A stretch of 26,778 nucleotides of DNA from JBFKPQ01 sp041628225 (GCA_041628225.1 JBFKPQ010000016.1:1-26778); one strand, 5' to 3'; shown: positions 14,000 to 22,550, counted from the stretch's first letter. The notes: generated by a model from the letters alone, not told the origin. Numbers and translations are program-made.

Positions 14000-15171
14000 C
14001 TGCCGGCGTCACGTCGATCACCAAAGCCCGCGCGCAGGCTCGCAGGCGCACGAACACGAAGGTGGCCAACCACCGAACGGCCACGTTCCTCATCGCCATC
14101 GTCGGACTGCTCGTCGTGATCGGCCTCGGAGCCACGCTCTCGGCGTCGTCGGTCGTGGCGCTCGACGGCGGGTTCGATCGCGTCCACTTCTTCCGGAGGC
14201 AGGCCATGTGGGTGGGCGTCGGCGCCGTGGCGATGTTCTCGGCGGCCAGGGTTCCCTACCAGTGGTACCGTCGGCTCTCGCCGGTCATCTTCGGCGTCAG
14301 CGCGGTCGGACTCGTCGCGGTGCTCGCCATCGGGATCGAAGAGGGGGGAGCCACTCGCTGGATCGATCTCGGATTCACGTCGTTCCAGCCGTCGGAGCTG
14401 TCGAAGTTCGCCGTCGTCGTGTTCCTGGCGGCCGCCCTCTCTCGGAAGGAACGGTTGCTCGGCGACTTCGCGCACTTCTTCGCGCCCGTCGCGGTGTCGC
14501 TCGGTCTCACCACCATCCTCTTGCTACGCCAACCCGACTTCGGAACCACCTTGGTCGTTGCCGCCGGTGCGATGGCCGTCATTCTCGTTTCGGCCGCCCC
14601 TCTGCGCCACGTCCTCATGACGGGCGCGTTGGGACTCATCGCCGCGTCCGTGCTCGCGGTGAGCGCTCCGTATCGGATGGCCCGGCTCACCGCCTTTCTG
14701 TCCGACGACGTCGATCTGTTGGGGGCCGGCTACCAGCTGGACCAGAGCTTGCAGGCTCTCGGAACGGGTGGACTCTTCGGGATCGGACTCGGACAAAGCC
14801 GGGCGCGCTGGCTGTTCCTCCCCAATGCCCACACCGACTTCATCTTCTCGATCATCGGCGAGGAAATGGGGTTCGCCGGGGCGATGTTCATCGTGGCGCT
14901 GTTTGTGGCGCTGGCCGTACTCGGCCTCGTCATCTCACTGCGCGCTCCCGACCGGTTCGGGAGACTGCTCGCCATCGGCCTGGCCACCTGGATCGTCGCC
15001 CAGGCGTTCGTCAACATCGGGGGAGTCGTCGGCATCGTCCCGATCTCCGGGATCCCCCTGCCATTCGTCTCGTACGGCGGTACGGCGCTCGTGATGGCGA
15101 TGGCGAGCGCCGGCGTGCTGATCAACATCGCACGCCAAGGCCGGGCCGGCGGCATTCACCGGCGCCGATGA
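13996..15171 (+). CDS. ftsW: Septal peptidoglycan glycosyltransferase FtsW
   Basis: A 391-residue SEDS-family membrane protein that polymerises lipid II at the septum with FtsI. About ten hydrophobic segments are visible after a basic N-terminal tail of about 30 residues. Family signatures are GGATRWIDLGFTSFQPSELS with the following K, LRQPDFGTTLV, HTDFIFSIIGEEMGF with its conserved acidic residues, and the closing GIPLPFVSYGGTALV. Its position between murD and murG separates it from RodA. Start ATG 13996 overlaps murD (ATGA), and the stop overlaps murG. Confidence 0.95.
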   Translation: MTAGVTSITKARAQARRRTNTKVANHRTATFLIAIVGLLVVIGLGATLSASSVVALDGGFDRVHFFRRQAMWVGVGAVAMFSAARVPYQWYRRLSPVIFGVSAVGLVAVLAIGIEEGGATRWIDLGFTSFQPSELSKFAVVVFLAAALSRKERLLGDFAHFFAPVAVSLGLTTILLLRQPDFGTTLVVAAGAMAVILVSAAPLRHVLMTGALGLIAASVLAVSAPYRMARLTAFLSDDVDLLGAGYQLDQSLQALGTGGLFGIGLGQSRARWLFLPNAHTDFIFSIIGEEMGFAGAMFIVALFVALAVLGLVISLRAPDRFGRLLAIGLATWIVAQAFVNIGGVVGIVPISGIPLPFVSYGGTALVMAMASAGVLINIARQGRAGGIHRRR

Positions 15172-16256
15172 CGTACGCGATCGCCGCGGCCGGGACGGGA
15201 GGACACGTGTTCCCTGCGTTGGCCGTCGCCGAGGCACTGGAGGCGAGCGGCGTCGCGCGCACCGACATCGTCTTCTTCGGTGGCGCCCGTTTCGAACGCA
15301 CCGCGGTTCCGGCAGCCGGCTACAGCCTCGTCGAGCTCGACTTGCGTGGCCTGCGTCGTTCGCTCGACCTCGCCAACCTCGGCCTGCCCGCCGTGGTGGC
15401 GAGAGCGGCGCGCACCGTGCGCGACGAACTCGTGGCACGCGACGTTCGGGTTCTCCTGGCGACCGGTGGCTACGTCACCGTGCCCGCCGGCTGGGCCGCT
15501 CGCCGCGCCGGCATCCCGTTCTTCGTGCAGGAACAGAACGCGCATCCGGGACTCGCCAACCGGCTCATGAGCCGGTTAGCCGAAGCGGCGTTCACATCGT
15601 TCGAGGGAACCGACGGGATCGTCCGGCCGCGCTTCGTCGGTAATCCGGTCCGCGCCCCCTTCGCGTCGTTCGACCGTTCCGCGCTGCGGGCGAAGGCGAG
15701 ACGCCGCTATGGGCTCGAGGACGGCGTCCCGACGCTCGGCGTCGTCGGCGGAAGTCTGGGCGCCGGCGCGCTCAACGACTTCGTCGCCGAACTGGTCCGG
15801 GAATGGTCGGGTGAGCGATTCCAGCTCGTGCATCTGGCCGGCCGGGCGCACGCCGACCGCATCGGACAGATGGCGAGTTCGGCGAATCCGCGAGGTCTGA
15901 CGTGGACCGTCGTACCATTCGAGGAAGACATGGCCGGGTTCTTCGCAGCGATCGACCTCGTGGTGGCGCGGGCCGGTGGCATGGTCGCCGAGATCACCGC
16001 CACGGGTACGCCGGCCGTGCTCGTCCCCGGTTCGTTCGGTTCTGCCGGCCATCAAGATGCATCGGCGCGCCACCTGCAGGAAGCGGGGGCGGCGGTCGTC
16101 TGTGCGGAAGGGGAGCTGACCCGCTCGCATGGAGTGGTCGCAGACCTCCTGTTCGACGCGGACCGGTTGGCCGGCATGAGCGGCAAAGCACGCTCGGTGG
16201 GTCGTCCGACCGCGGCCCGAGACATCGCACGGGAGCTCATCGACGCGCATGGCTGA
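15168..16256 (+). CDS. murG: Lipid II synthase MurG (GlcNAc transferase)
   Basis: A 362-residue GT-B glycosyltransferase on the inner membrane face that converts lipid I to lipid II. GTGGH (residues 9-13) is the first glycine loop, QEQNAHPGLANR is the acceptor-side motif, VVGGSLGA the second loop, and a HQ motif ends the donor site. Two deviations are visible: the third loop reads RAGGMVAE, one residue shorter than the usual RAGAxTxxE form, and HQDAS replaces the usual HQxxN. The enzyme is probably active, since no alternative is nearby. A longer frame open from 13926 is only a shadow of ftsW. The ATG overlaps the ftsW stop, and the 3' end overlaps murC by 8 bp. Confidence 0.95.
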   Translation: MTYAIAAAGTGGHVFPALAVAEALEASGVARTDIVFFGGARFERTAVPAAGYSLVELDLRGLRRSLDLANLGLPAVVARAARTVRDELVARDVRVLLATGGYVTVPAGWAARRAGIPFFVQEQNAHPGLANRLMSRLAEAAFTSFEGTDGIVRPRFVGNPVRAPFASFDRSALRAKARRRYGLEDGVPTLGVVGGSLGAGALNDFVAELVREWSGERFQLVHLAGRAHADRIGQMASSANPRGLTWTVVPFEEDMAGFFAAIDLVVARAGGMVAEITATGTPAVLVPGSFGSAGHQDASARHLQEAGAAVVCAEGELTRSHGVVADLLFDADRLAGMSGKARSVGRPTAARDIARELIDAHG

Positions 16257-17637
16257 TCTGTCTCCCTACTCGACGATTCACCTGGTCGGCGTGGCGGGCG
16301 CCGGCATGAGCGCCATCGCCAAGGTGTTGGCACAGATGGGCAAGACCGTCACCGGTTCAGACCTTCGACCTGGTCCTGCCCTCGACGCGTTGGAAGACGC
16401 CGGGGTGGAGGTCTGGTCGGGAAGTCGACCGCAGCGGATCGCCGCAGCCGACCTCGTGGTCGCTTCGTCGGCGGTACCGGAGCAGGATCCCGAGTGGAAG
16501 GCAGCACAGGCCGCCGAGGTCCCGCGCTGGCGGCGGCCGCAGCTCCTCGAGGCGTTGACGCTCCGATATCCGGCGATCGGAGCGACCGGCACCCACGGCA
16601 AGACGACCTCGACTGCGATGATGGTCGCGGCCCTCCAATCGGTCGGCCGGGACCCATCGTTCATCGTCGGTGGCCAGCTCTCCGACCTCGGGACCAATGC
16701 CCACCTCGGCGAGGAAGACCTGTTCGTGCTCGAAGCCGACGAAGCCTTCGGCACGTTCCGCGATCTCCACCTGCGGGGTCTCTTGGTGACGAACATCGAA
16801 GCCGAACACCTCGACCACTACGGCTCGATCTACGAACTGGAGGACGCCTTCGCCGAGGTCGTGCGAGGTGTCGACGGCCCGGTGCTGGTCAACGTCGACG
16901 ACTCGGGTGGACGACGCCTCGCGGATCGGACCGACGCGATTCGCTATGGCATCGCCGATGACGCGGTGTGGCAGGTAGGTGACATACGAGAGTCGGGAGA
17001 CCGCTCGACGAGCTTCTCGCTGCGGGGACCGGGCCGAGATCCGGCGACGCACGTGGTCGGCGCCCCCGGACCGCACAACGCGCTCAATGCGGCGGGCGTC
17101 ATCGGCCTGTTGGCCGAACTCGGGTTCGACCCTGCGGCGGTCGGTGCCGGGTTGAAACGCTTCGGCGGTGTGTCGAGGCGATTCGAACTTCGAGGCACCG
17201 TCGGGGGTGTCACGATCATCGACGACTACGCGCACCATCCGACGGAGGTAGCCGCCACGGTCCGCGCCGCTCGGCAAGGTCGGTGGGCATCGGTGTGGGC
17301 GGTGTTCCAGCCGCACCTGTACTCCCGAACGGCCCGGTTCCATCGCGAGTTCGGCCAGGTGCTCGCCGCCGCAGACCACGTCGTGGTGCTCGATGTCTAC
17401 GGCGCGCGGGAGGTACCCGAGCCAGGGGTGACCGGCCGTTTGGTCGCCGATGCGGCGCGTGCCGTCGTGGGAACGGACGTCGTGTACATCGACCATCGGG
17501 CCGACGTGGCGGCGACCGTGGCGGAGTTGGTGGAACCCGGTGATCTGATCCTCACGATGGGGGCCGGTGACATCACACTCCTCGCGGATGAACTGACGCC
17601 ACTGCTGGCAGCTCGTTTCGGTTCGGCCCGGCCGTGA
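16249..17637 (+). CDS. murC: UDP-MurNAc:L-alanine ligase MurC
   Basis: A 462-residue cytosolic Mur ligase for the first stem-peptide step. The N-terminal domain starts with IHLVGVAGAGMSAIAKVL. The P-loop is TGTHGKTT (113-120), the GTHGK form typical of MurC. The acidic motif is LEADEAFGTF (161-170), where many MurC proteins have EADESD; the essential Glu and Asp of EADE are kept. TNIEAEHLDHYGS, HNALNA, GVSRRFE, IIDDYAHHPTEV and FQPHLYSRT follow in order. The ATG lies 8 bp inside murG, and the end overlaps the murB GTG. Confidence 0.95.
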   Translation: MADLSPYSTIHLVGVAGAGMSAIAKVLAQMGKTVTGSDLRPGPALDALEDAGVEVWSGSRPQRIAAADLVVASSAVPEQDPEWKAAQAAEVPRWRRPQLLEALTLRYPAIGATGTHGKTTSTAMMVAALQSVGRDPSFIVGGQLSDLGTNAHLGEEDLFVLEADEAFGTFRDLHLRGLLVTNIEAEHLDHYGSIYELEDAFAEVVRGVDGPVLVNVDDSGGRRLADRTDAIRYGIADDAVWQVGDIRESGDRSTSFSLRGPGRDPATHVVGAPGPHNALNAAGVIGLLAELGFDPAAVGAGLKRFGGVSRRFELRGTVGGVTIIDDYAHHPTEVAATVRAARQGRWASVWAVFQPHLYSRTARFHREFGQVLAAADHVVVLDVYGAREVPEPGVTGRLVADAARAVVGTDVVYIDHRADVAATVAELVEPGDLILTMGAGDITLLADELTPLLAARFGSARP

Positions 17638-18494
17638 GCGACTCGCCCACCCTGGCCGGCTTGACGACGTACAAGCTCGGCGGTCCGGCGGGTCGGCTCG
17701 TCGAAGCGAACGTGCTCTCGGATCTGCTCGACCTGGCACCGCTGTCCACCGACCTGCTCGTCATCGGCCGTGGCTCGAACCTCGTGATCGCCGACCGAGG
17801 TTTCCCCGGGACAGTCATCAGGTTGGGGCAGGGTTTCTCTTCGATCGAGCTCACCGAGGGAGGGGACGTGGTCGCCGGCGGCGCCGCCGCGCTCCCGATG
17901 GTGGCCCGCTCGGCGGCGCGGGTGTCCCGAGCCGGCCTCGAATGGATGGTCGGTGTGCCAGGGAGCGTCGGTGGGGCCGTCCGCATGAACGCCGGCTGCT
18001 TCGGCTCCGATACGGCCGCCACCCTCGTCGAGTCGGTACTCATCGACATGCGCACCGGCCGGCTGCGATCCGCGACGCCGCCGCAGCTCGAGCTGCGGTA
18101 CCGGCACTCGAACGTCGCGTCGCACGAGATCGTCGTGTCGGCCCGGTTCCACACCGTCCCGGGGACGCTGGCACAGGTCGAAGCCCGCATGCGCGAGATC
18201 ACCCGCTGGCGCAAGGAACACCAGCCGGGTGGCACCCTCAATGCAGGCAGCGTGTTCAAGAACCCTCCTGGCGATGCTGCCGGACGGATCATCGATTCGC
18301 TCGGCCTCAAGGGTATGGCGGTCGGAGGCGCCTCGGTGTCGGACAAGCACGCCAATTTCCTGGTCGCCGGGGCGGATGCGACGGCTCAGGATGTCTGGGA
18401 TCTGGTCCGCGCGGTTCGCACCGCGGTGCGGGAGCGGGTGGGCATCGACCTCGAGCCGGAGATCGTGTTCGCCGGATTCGAGGAGCGTCCGTGA
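17634..18494 (+). CDS. murB: UDP-N-acetylenolpyruvoylglucosamine reductase MurB
   Basis: A 286-residue FAD-dependent reductase that completes UDP-MurNAc with NADPH. FAD-binding blocks are LLVIGRGSNLVI (41-52) and VGVPGSVGGAVRMNAG (106-121). The proton donor Ser lies in NAGSVFKNP (203-211, Ser206), and a conserved glutamate is in LEPE (273-276). It lacks the extra C-terminal insertion of the E. coli form, which fits the shorter class. The GTG at 17634 overlaps murC, and its TGA overlaps the ftsQ GTG (both GTGA). Confidence 0.94.
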   Translation: MSDSPTLAGLTTYKLGGPAGRLVEANVLSDLLDLAPLSTDLLVIGRGSNLVIADRGFPGTVIRLGQGFSSIELTEGGDVVAGGAAALPMVARSAARVSRAGLEWMVGVPGSVGGAVRMNAGCFGSDTAATLVESVLIDMRTGRLRSATPPQLELRYRHSNVASHEIVVSARFHTVPGTLAQVEARMREITRWRKEHQPGGTLNAGSVFKNPPGDAAGRIIDSLGLKGMAVGGASVSDKHANFLVAGADATAQDVWDLVRAVRTAVRERVGIDLEPEIVFAGFEERP

Positions 18495-19264
18495 CCTCGC
18501 GGGTCGACCCCCGCATCGCCCGGCGTCGCCGTGAGGTCCACGACGACCGGGCGCGCTCCCGGATGCGCAGAGCCATCTGGCTGCTGGCCTTAGTTCTGCT
18601 CGTCGGCGTGCTGGCGTGGGTGGTGCGTTCGCCCTGGTTCGCCGTCTCGACGATCGCAGTCGAAGGCGTTCGGCACAGCGATGCGATCGGCCGGCTCACG
18701 GAGGCCGGCGTGGTCGAGGAACGACCCCTTCTGACGGTCCGGACCGGGCCCGCCGTCGACGCCGTGATCGACGATCCGTGGGTGGTCGATGCGGCGATCA
18801 CGAAGCTGCTCCCCGACACGATCGAGGTGGTCGTGATCGAGCGAGAGCCGGGGGCGTACGTCGACGGTTTCGGTGGACGGGCGCTCCTGGCGTCGGACGG
18901 TGTCGTCGTGCCGTGGGTGGACGGGCTGCCGCTCGGAACCATCCGACTCGCAGCCGCCATCCCTGAACCAGGGGCACCGATGACCGACGTGAACGTCGTC
19001 GGTTCGCTCGAATTCCTGGTCTCACTCCGTGCCGACCTCGCTCGTGACGCGGTCGTGTTCGACACGTCGGGGGAGTTGTGGGCCGAGGTCGGCGGGTTCG
19101 AGGTTCGGTTGGGACGACCCATCGACATGTCCGAGAAGGCGGCCGCTCTGCAGGCCGTCGTCGATCTCGGCCAGCCGGAAGGTGCGATCATCAACGTCAT
19201 CGCTCCGACGCGCCCGACCGTCACCCCGCCATCCGCCAACCCTCAAGGTCAAGTAGAAGGTTAG
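18491..19264 (+). CDS. ftsQ: Cell division protein FtsQ
   Basis: A 257-residue bitopic protein. The Arg-rich cytoplasmic tail (1-27) is followed by a membrane helix at about 28-46 (AIWLLALVLLVGVLAWVV) and a POTRA domain that begins at SPWFAVSTIAVEGVRHSDAI. The FtsQ/DivIB domain follows (TIEVVVIEREPGAYVDGF, then DGVVVPWVDGLPLGTIRLA). It is the periplasm-side scaffold that binds FtsL and its partners. The GTG at 18491 overlaps the murB stop; the frame is open further upstream but that would run through murB. It ends the long overlapping gene train. Confidence 0.93.
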   Translation: MTSRVDPRIARRRREVHDDRARSRMRRAIWLLALVLLVGVLAWVVRSPWFAVSTIAVEGVRHSDAIGRLTEAGVVEERPLLTVRTGPAVDAVIDDPWVVDAAITKLLPDTIEVVVIEREPGAYVDGFGGRALLASDGVVVPWVDGLPLGTIRLAAAIPEPGAPMTDVNVVGSLEFLVSLRADLARDAVVFDTSGELWAEVGGFEVRLGRPIDMSEKAAALQAVVDLGQPEGAIINVIAPTRPTVTPPSANPQGQVEG

Positions 19265-19274
19265 CTAATCCCGC

Positions 19275-19303
19275 TTTACCTCGCTCGTTCGAAGGGTTAG
19301 GTT
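19275..19303 (+). promoter_or_regulatory. Candidate promoter of ftsZ
   Basis: In the 119-bp gap between ftsQ and ftsZ, TTTACC (19275-19280) is separated by 17 bp from TAGGTT (19298-19303), which fits TAnnnT. This would give a leader of about 75 nt before ftsZ. A TTGACA at 19308-19313 is nearby, but no -10 follows it at the right distance. GGAGG at about 19371-19375 serves as the ftsZ ribosome binding site. Confidence 0.4.
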
Positions 19304-19383
19304 GAGCTTGACATCGAGGTGCCGGTGACGTTCGCGTGGTCGTCGCTCGAGTGTTCCAGACCCTTCCCGGAGGATCCCTTCTC

Positions 19384-20436
19384 ATGGCAACACCACAGAA
19401 CTATCTCGCAGTGATCAAGGTCGTCGGTGTCGGTGGCGGTGGCGTCAACGCCGTCAACCGGATGATCGATGCCGGCATCCGCGGCGTCGAGTTCGTCGCC
19501 GTCAACACCGATGCCCAGGCGCTGCTCATGTCCGACGCCGACGTCAAGCTCGACCTGGGCCGTGACATCACCCGAGGTCTCGGCGCCGGCGCCAATCCCG
19601 AGGTCGGTCGGGCCGCCGCCGAGGCGCACCGCGAAGAACTCGAAGAGGTGCTCAAGGGCGCCGACATGGTCTTCGTGACCGCCGGTGAAGGTGGCGGCAC
19701 CGGTACCGGCGGAGCGCCGGTGGTCGCCGACGTCGCCCGCGGACTCGGCGCGCTCACCGTAGGTGTCGTCACTCGTCCATTCGGTTTCGAGGGCCGGCGG
19801 CGCTCGGTGCAGGCCGAGCAGGGCATCCAGAACCTTCGGGAAGCCGTCGATACGCTCATCGTCATCCCGAACAACCGCCTCCTCGAGATCGCCGACGCCA
19901 AGATGCCGATCGTCGAGGCCTTCAAGATGGCGGACGAGGTCTTGACGAGCGGTGTCTCCGGGATCACGGATCTGATCACCACGCCTGGACTCATCAACGT
20001 CGACTTCGCCGACGTGAAGACGATCATGCAGGACGCCGGCACGGCCGTCATGGGCATCGGCCATGCAACGGGTGACGACCGCGCCAGTCAGGCGGCTCAC
20101 CGCGCCATCGCGTCGCCGCTGCTCGAAACGTCGATGGAAGGAGCGCGGGGCGTCTTGCTCTCGATTGCAGGTCCTTCGACCATGACACTCCACGAAGTGA
20201 ACGAAGCCGCCTCGGTGGTGGCGCAGAGCTCCGACAACGAAGCGGAGATCATCTTCGGAGCCATCGTCGACGACGCCCTCGGCAACGACATGCGGGTCAC
20301 GGTCATCGCGGCCGGTTTCGACGGGAAGTCTTCGAAACCACGCGGGATCGCTTCTGGCAGCTACGGCAGTGGTCTCGGTTCGAAGTCGGCCGGCGACGAC
20401 GACGAGTTCGACATCCCCAGCTTCGTCCAGGGATGA
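19384..20436 (+). CDS. ftsZ: Cell division GTPase FtsZ
   Basis: A 350-residue tubulin homologue that forms the cytokinetic ring. The tubulin signature GGGTGTG is at 103-109, RPFGFEGRRR at 131-140, and the T7 catalytic loop NVDFAD at 205-210. The C-terminal conserved peptide DDEFDIPSFVQ is intact, so SepF (encoded three genes downstream) can be expected to bind it. The linker between the globular core and that peptide is only about 30 residues, shorter than in many actinobacteria. ATG 19384 is preferred over an in-frame GTG at 19336 because GGAGG lies about 9 nt upstream and family members start this way. Confidence 0.97.
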   Translation: MATPQNYLAVIKVVGVGGGGVNAVNRMIDAGIRGVEFVAVNTDAQALLMSDADVKLDLGRDITRGLGAGANPEVGRAAAEAHREELEEVLKGADMVFVTAGEGGGTGTGGAPVVADVARGLGALTVGVVTRPFGFEGRRRSVQAEQGIQNLREAVDTLIVIPNNRLLEIADAKMPIVEAFKMADEVLTSGVSGITDLITTPGLINVDFADVKTIMQDAGTAVMGIGHATGDDRASQAAHRAIASPLLETSMEGARGVLLSIAGPSTMTLHEVNEAASVVAQSSDNEAEIIFGAIVDDALGNDMRVTVIAAGFDGKSSKPRGIASGSYGSGLGSKSAGDDDEFDIPSFVQG

Positions 20437-21044
20437 TCCGGCCCCCGGGGTTCCGGGGCGCGGCCTTCTCGGAGGCCGCCGACGGCGACCTACGCGGCGG
20501 TGATCGCCGGGTGGCAGCCGCGACGCTCGGGATATCCGACCGGTGGGCGTGGGTCGACCAGGTCCACGGCAATACCGTTCGGTCGGTGACCATGTCGGGC
20601 GGGCATGGGTCCGCCGACGGGATCGTGACCTCGGTACCAGGACTACCGGTGGCGGTCTTCACGGCGGACTGCGTGGGCATCGTCGTCGAAACCGCAGCCG
20701 AGGTAGCGGTCATTCACGCAGGATGGCGGGGTGTCGTCGCGGGCATCATCGACGCCGCGCTCGGCATGCTCGGACACCCGCCAAGACGAGCAGCCGTCGG
20801 GCCCGCCATCGGACCCTGTTGTTTCGAAGTCGGTCCGGAGGTCAGCCAGCAGTTCGACCCGAGCGAACGCGCCCGGACGTCGTGGGATACGCCCTCGGTC
20901 GATCTGCCCGCAGCCGTGACCCGTCGGCTACCCGACCTCGATCTGTGGATCAGCGATCGGTGCACCCGCTGCGGTCCAGATGCCTTTTCGCATCGCCGTG
21001 ACGCCGACGGGCGACGCATGGCGACGCTGGGATGGTTGCCGTGA
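20433..21044 (+). CDS. pgeF: Multicopper-oxidase-like polyphenol family protein PgeF (YfiH/YlmD, laccase domain)
   Basis: A 203-residue protein of the DUF152/YfiH family, associated with purine nucleoside hydrolysis or phosphorolysis and with editing of mis-made UDP-MurNAc-peptides. The three metal or catalytic positions are visible: H45 (DQVHGN), C80 (VFTADC) and H95 (VIHAGWRG). GPAIGPCCFEVGPEV, DRCTRCG and FSHRRD/GRRMA complete the set. The ATG overlaps the ftsZ stop (ATGA), so expression is coupled to ftsZ. This neighbour order is standard in Gram-positives. It is slightly shorter at the N-terminus than many homologues. Confidence 0.92.
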   Translation: MIRPPGFRGAAFSEAADGDLRGGDRRVAAATLGISDRWAWVDQVHGNTVRSVTMSGGHGSADGIVTSVPGLPVAVFTADCVGIVVETAAEVAVIHAGWRGVVAGIIDAALGMLGHPPRRAAVGPAIGPCCFEVGPEVSQQFDPSERARTSWDTPSVDLPAAVTRRLPDLDLWISDRCTRCGPDAFSHRRDADGRRMATLGWLP

Positions 21045-21706
21045 TCGAGGAACGCCTCGCGGCCGTCCGACGCCGCATGGCCGTCGCGGCCGATCGCGTC
21101 GACCGAGATCCCGGTGGTGTCGCCCTCGTCGCCGTGACGAAAGGGCATCCTCCGGAGGTCGTGGAACGGGCGTACGCCGCTGGGCAGCGGCAGTTCGGTG
21201 AGAGCCGCGCCCAAGAACTGACGGAGAAGTTCGAAGCGCTACCTGCCGACATCGACTGGCACTTCATCGGGCCCTTGCAACGGAACAAGGTGCGGAGGGT
21301 GCGGACGGCGGTCACGCTGCTCCACAGCCTCGATCGGGTCGAACTCGCCGAGGCGTGGTTGAAGGGTCCGGGACGAGCGCCACCCGTCTTGCTGCAGGTG
21401 CATCTCGGTGGCGAGGCGACCAAACAGGGATTCGACGAATCCGAGGTGGAGGCCGCCGTGGATCGGTGCGAGGCGCTCGGGGTCACCGTCCGAGGCCTCA
21501 TGACGATCCCGCCGCCGGCCAACGACCCGGACGATGCACGGCCGTGGTTCAGGACGCTGCGCCGATTGCGCGACGTGGTCCGAGATGCGCACCCCGAGGT
21601 GACGGAGTTGTCGATGGGCATGACCGGCGACTTCGAAGCAGCCATCGCGGAAGGTGCGACGATCATTCGCGTCGGCTCGGCTATCTTTGGGCCGAGATCG
21701 AGATGA
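21041..21706 (+). CDS. yggS: Pyridoxal-phosphate homeostasis protein (YggS/PROSC family)
   Basis: A 221-residue alanine-racemase-fold protein that binds PLP without known catalytic activity and keeps cellular vitamin B6 balanced. The PLP lysine is in VALVAVTKGHP (about residue 34), with QFGESRAQEL, WHFIGPLQRNK, HSLDRVELA and the phosphate-binding GMTGDFEAAI downstream, followed by VRVGSAIFG-type ending (IRVGSAIFGPR). I choose GTG 21041 because it overlaps the pgeF stop (GTGA), like most junctions here; an in-frame ATG at 21032 is equally possible and adds three residues. It is co-transcribed with ftsZ and sepF. Confidence 0.92.
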   Translation: MIEERLAAVRRRMAVAADRVDRDPGGVALVAVTKGHPPEVVERAYAAGQRQFGESRAQELTEKFEALPADIDWHFIGPLQRNKVRRVRTAVTLLHSLDRVELAEAWLKGPGRAPPVLLQVHLGGEATKQGFDESEVEAAVDRCEALGVTVRGLMTIPPPANDPDDARPWFRTLRRLRDVVRDAHPEVTELSMGMTGDFEAAIAEGATIIRVGSAIFGPRSR

Positions 21707-21720
21707 AAGACGAGGGTCCT

Positions 21721-22275
21721 GTGGCGTCCCTACTGCAGAAGAGCTTGGTGTTCCTCGGACTCGTGGACGAGGAACAACTCGACGAGGAGACCGAGGAGCG
21801 AGTGGTGCAACCGCGCCACGCCGAGCCCGCCCGCCCGGAGCCGGCTCGGAAGCCAGAACGGCAGTCGTTTCCGCTGCGCACCGGCGAGATCCGGGGCCGG
21901 CGAGTCGAGCCGCCTGCCGCAGCCCGCCGGTCGGAGACGCCGACGTCCTCGCGCTCGCCCCAGGCCGTCCGTCCCATCTCTTCGACGGACACGCAGACTC
22001 AGGTCATAAAGGTGCTGGACTTCGATCACGCCAAGCTGCTGGCCGACCGCATCCGTGATCGCATTCCGGTGATCCTCGATCTGCGTGAGACCGAGCCAGA
22101 CATGGTGCGGCGCATCATCGACTTCTCGACGGGGCTCACCTACGCCTTGGACGGGTCGATGCGGAAGACGTCCAACGGCGTGATCCTCGTGACGCCGCCT
22201 CGGGTCTCGATCGGACGTGAGGAAAAACGCCGACTGGCAGAGTTGGGGCTGTACGACCTCGACGTCGACCGCTGA
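21721..22275 (+). CDS. sepF: Cell division protein SepF
   Basis: A 184-residue FtsZ-membrane tether. The GTG at 21721 gives VASLLQKSLVFLGLVDEE, which aligns with the amphipathic membrane-targeting helix usually found at the very N-terminus, and GAGGG lies 4 nt upstream. An ATG at 21703 overlapping the yggS stop (ATGA) is the alternative and would add six residues. A Pro/Arg-rich linker (about 30-85) leads to the SepF domain, with KVLDFDHAKLLADRIRDRIP, VILDLRET, RRIIDFSTGLTYALDGSM and VILVTPPRV. It polymerises, binds the FtsZ C-terminal peptide and replaces the missing FtsA. Confidence 0.93.
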   Translation: MASLLQKSLVFLGLVDEEQLDEETEERVVQPRHAEPARPEPARKPERQSFPLRTGEIRGRRVEPPAAARRSETPTSSRSPQAVRPISSTDTQTQVIKVLDFDHAKLLADRIRDRIPVILDLRETEPDMVRRIIDFSTGLTYALDGSMRKTSNGVILVTPPRVSIGREEKRRLAELGLYDLDVDR

Positions 22276-22547
22276 TGACGCTTGGACAGGCGCTGTGCCG
22301 CCTGATCGACCTCTATGTGCTCATCGTGATCGCGTCGATCATCCTCTCGTACTTCCAGGTGCCGGGTGACCATCCCGTGGCGAAGGCGCGACGTTTCGTC
22401 CGGCGTGCCGTCGATCCCCTCATCCTCCCGCTCCGCAAAGTCGTGCCACCGCTGCGGCTCGGAGGCATGGCACTCGACCTCTCGCCGATCATCGTGATCT
22501 TGTTGCTCCGATGGGTGATTGCCCCCATCGTGTGCCGGCTCGGCTGA
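22275..22547 (+). CDS. YggT family membrane protein
   Basis: A 90-residue YggT protein with two membrane helices (about residues 9-27 and 68-86) separated by the conserved loop with HPVAKARRFVRRAVDPLILP, a form of the family's 'P...P.R...P' motif, and VPPLRLGGMALDLSPII. The ATG overlaps the sepF stop by one base (TGATG). The family occurs in many dcw tails between sepF and divIVA. A role in envelope or osmotic physiology has been suggested, but no mechanism is established. Confidence 0.9.
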   Translation: MTLGQALCRLIDLYVLIVIASIILSYFQVPGDHPVAKARRFVRRAVDPLILPLRKVVPPLRLGGMALDLSPIIVILLLRWVIAPIVCRLG

Positions 22548-22550
22548 GTC

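Noticed and set aside
13926..15167. An extended open frame fused in frame to murG, giving a 776-residue protein
   Set aside because: The extra part overlaps ftsW in another frame and reads as Arg-rich low-complexity sequence. MurG has its own ATG at the ftsW stop.
16357..17739. A 460-codon minus-strand open frame opposite murC
   Set aside because: It is the antisense of murC, with no recognisable motif and no ribosome binding site. The same applies to 12677-13774 opposite murD and 4369-5181 opposite the secreted protein.
19308..19313. TTGACA in the ftsQ-ftsZ gap as the ftsZ -35
   Set aside because: No TAnnnT-like hexamer follows at 16 to 18 bp. The TTTACC / TAGGTT pair just upstream is a better candidate.
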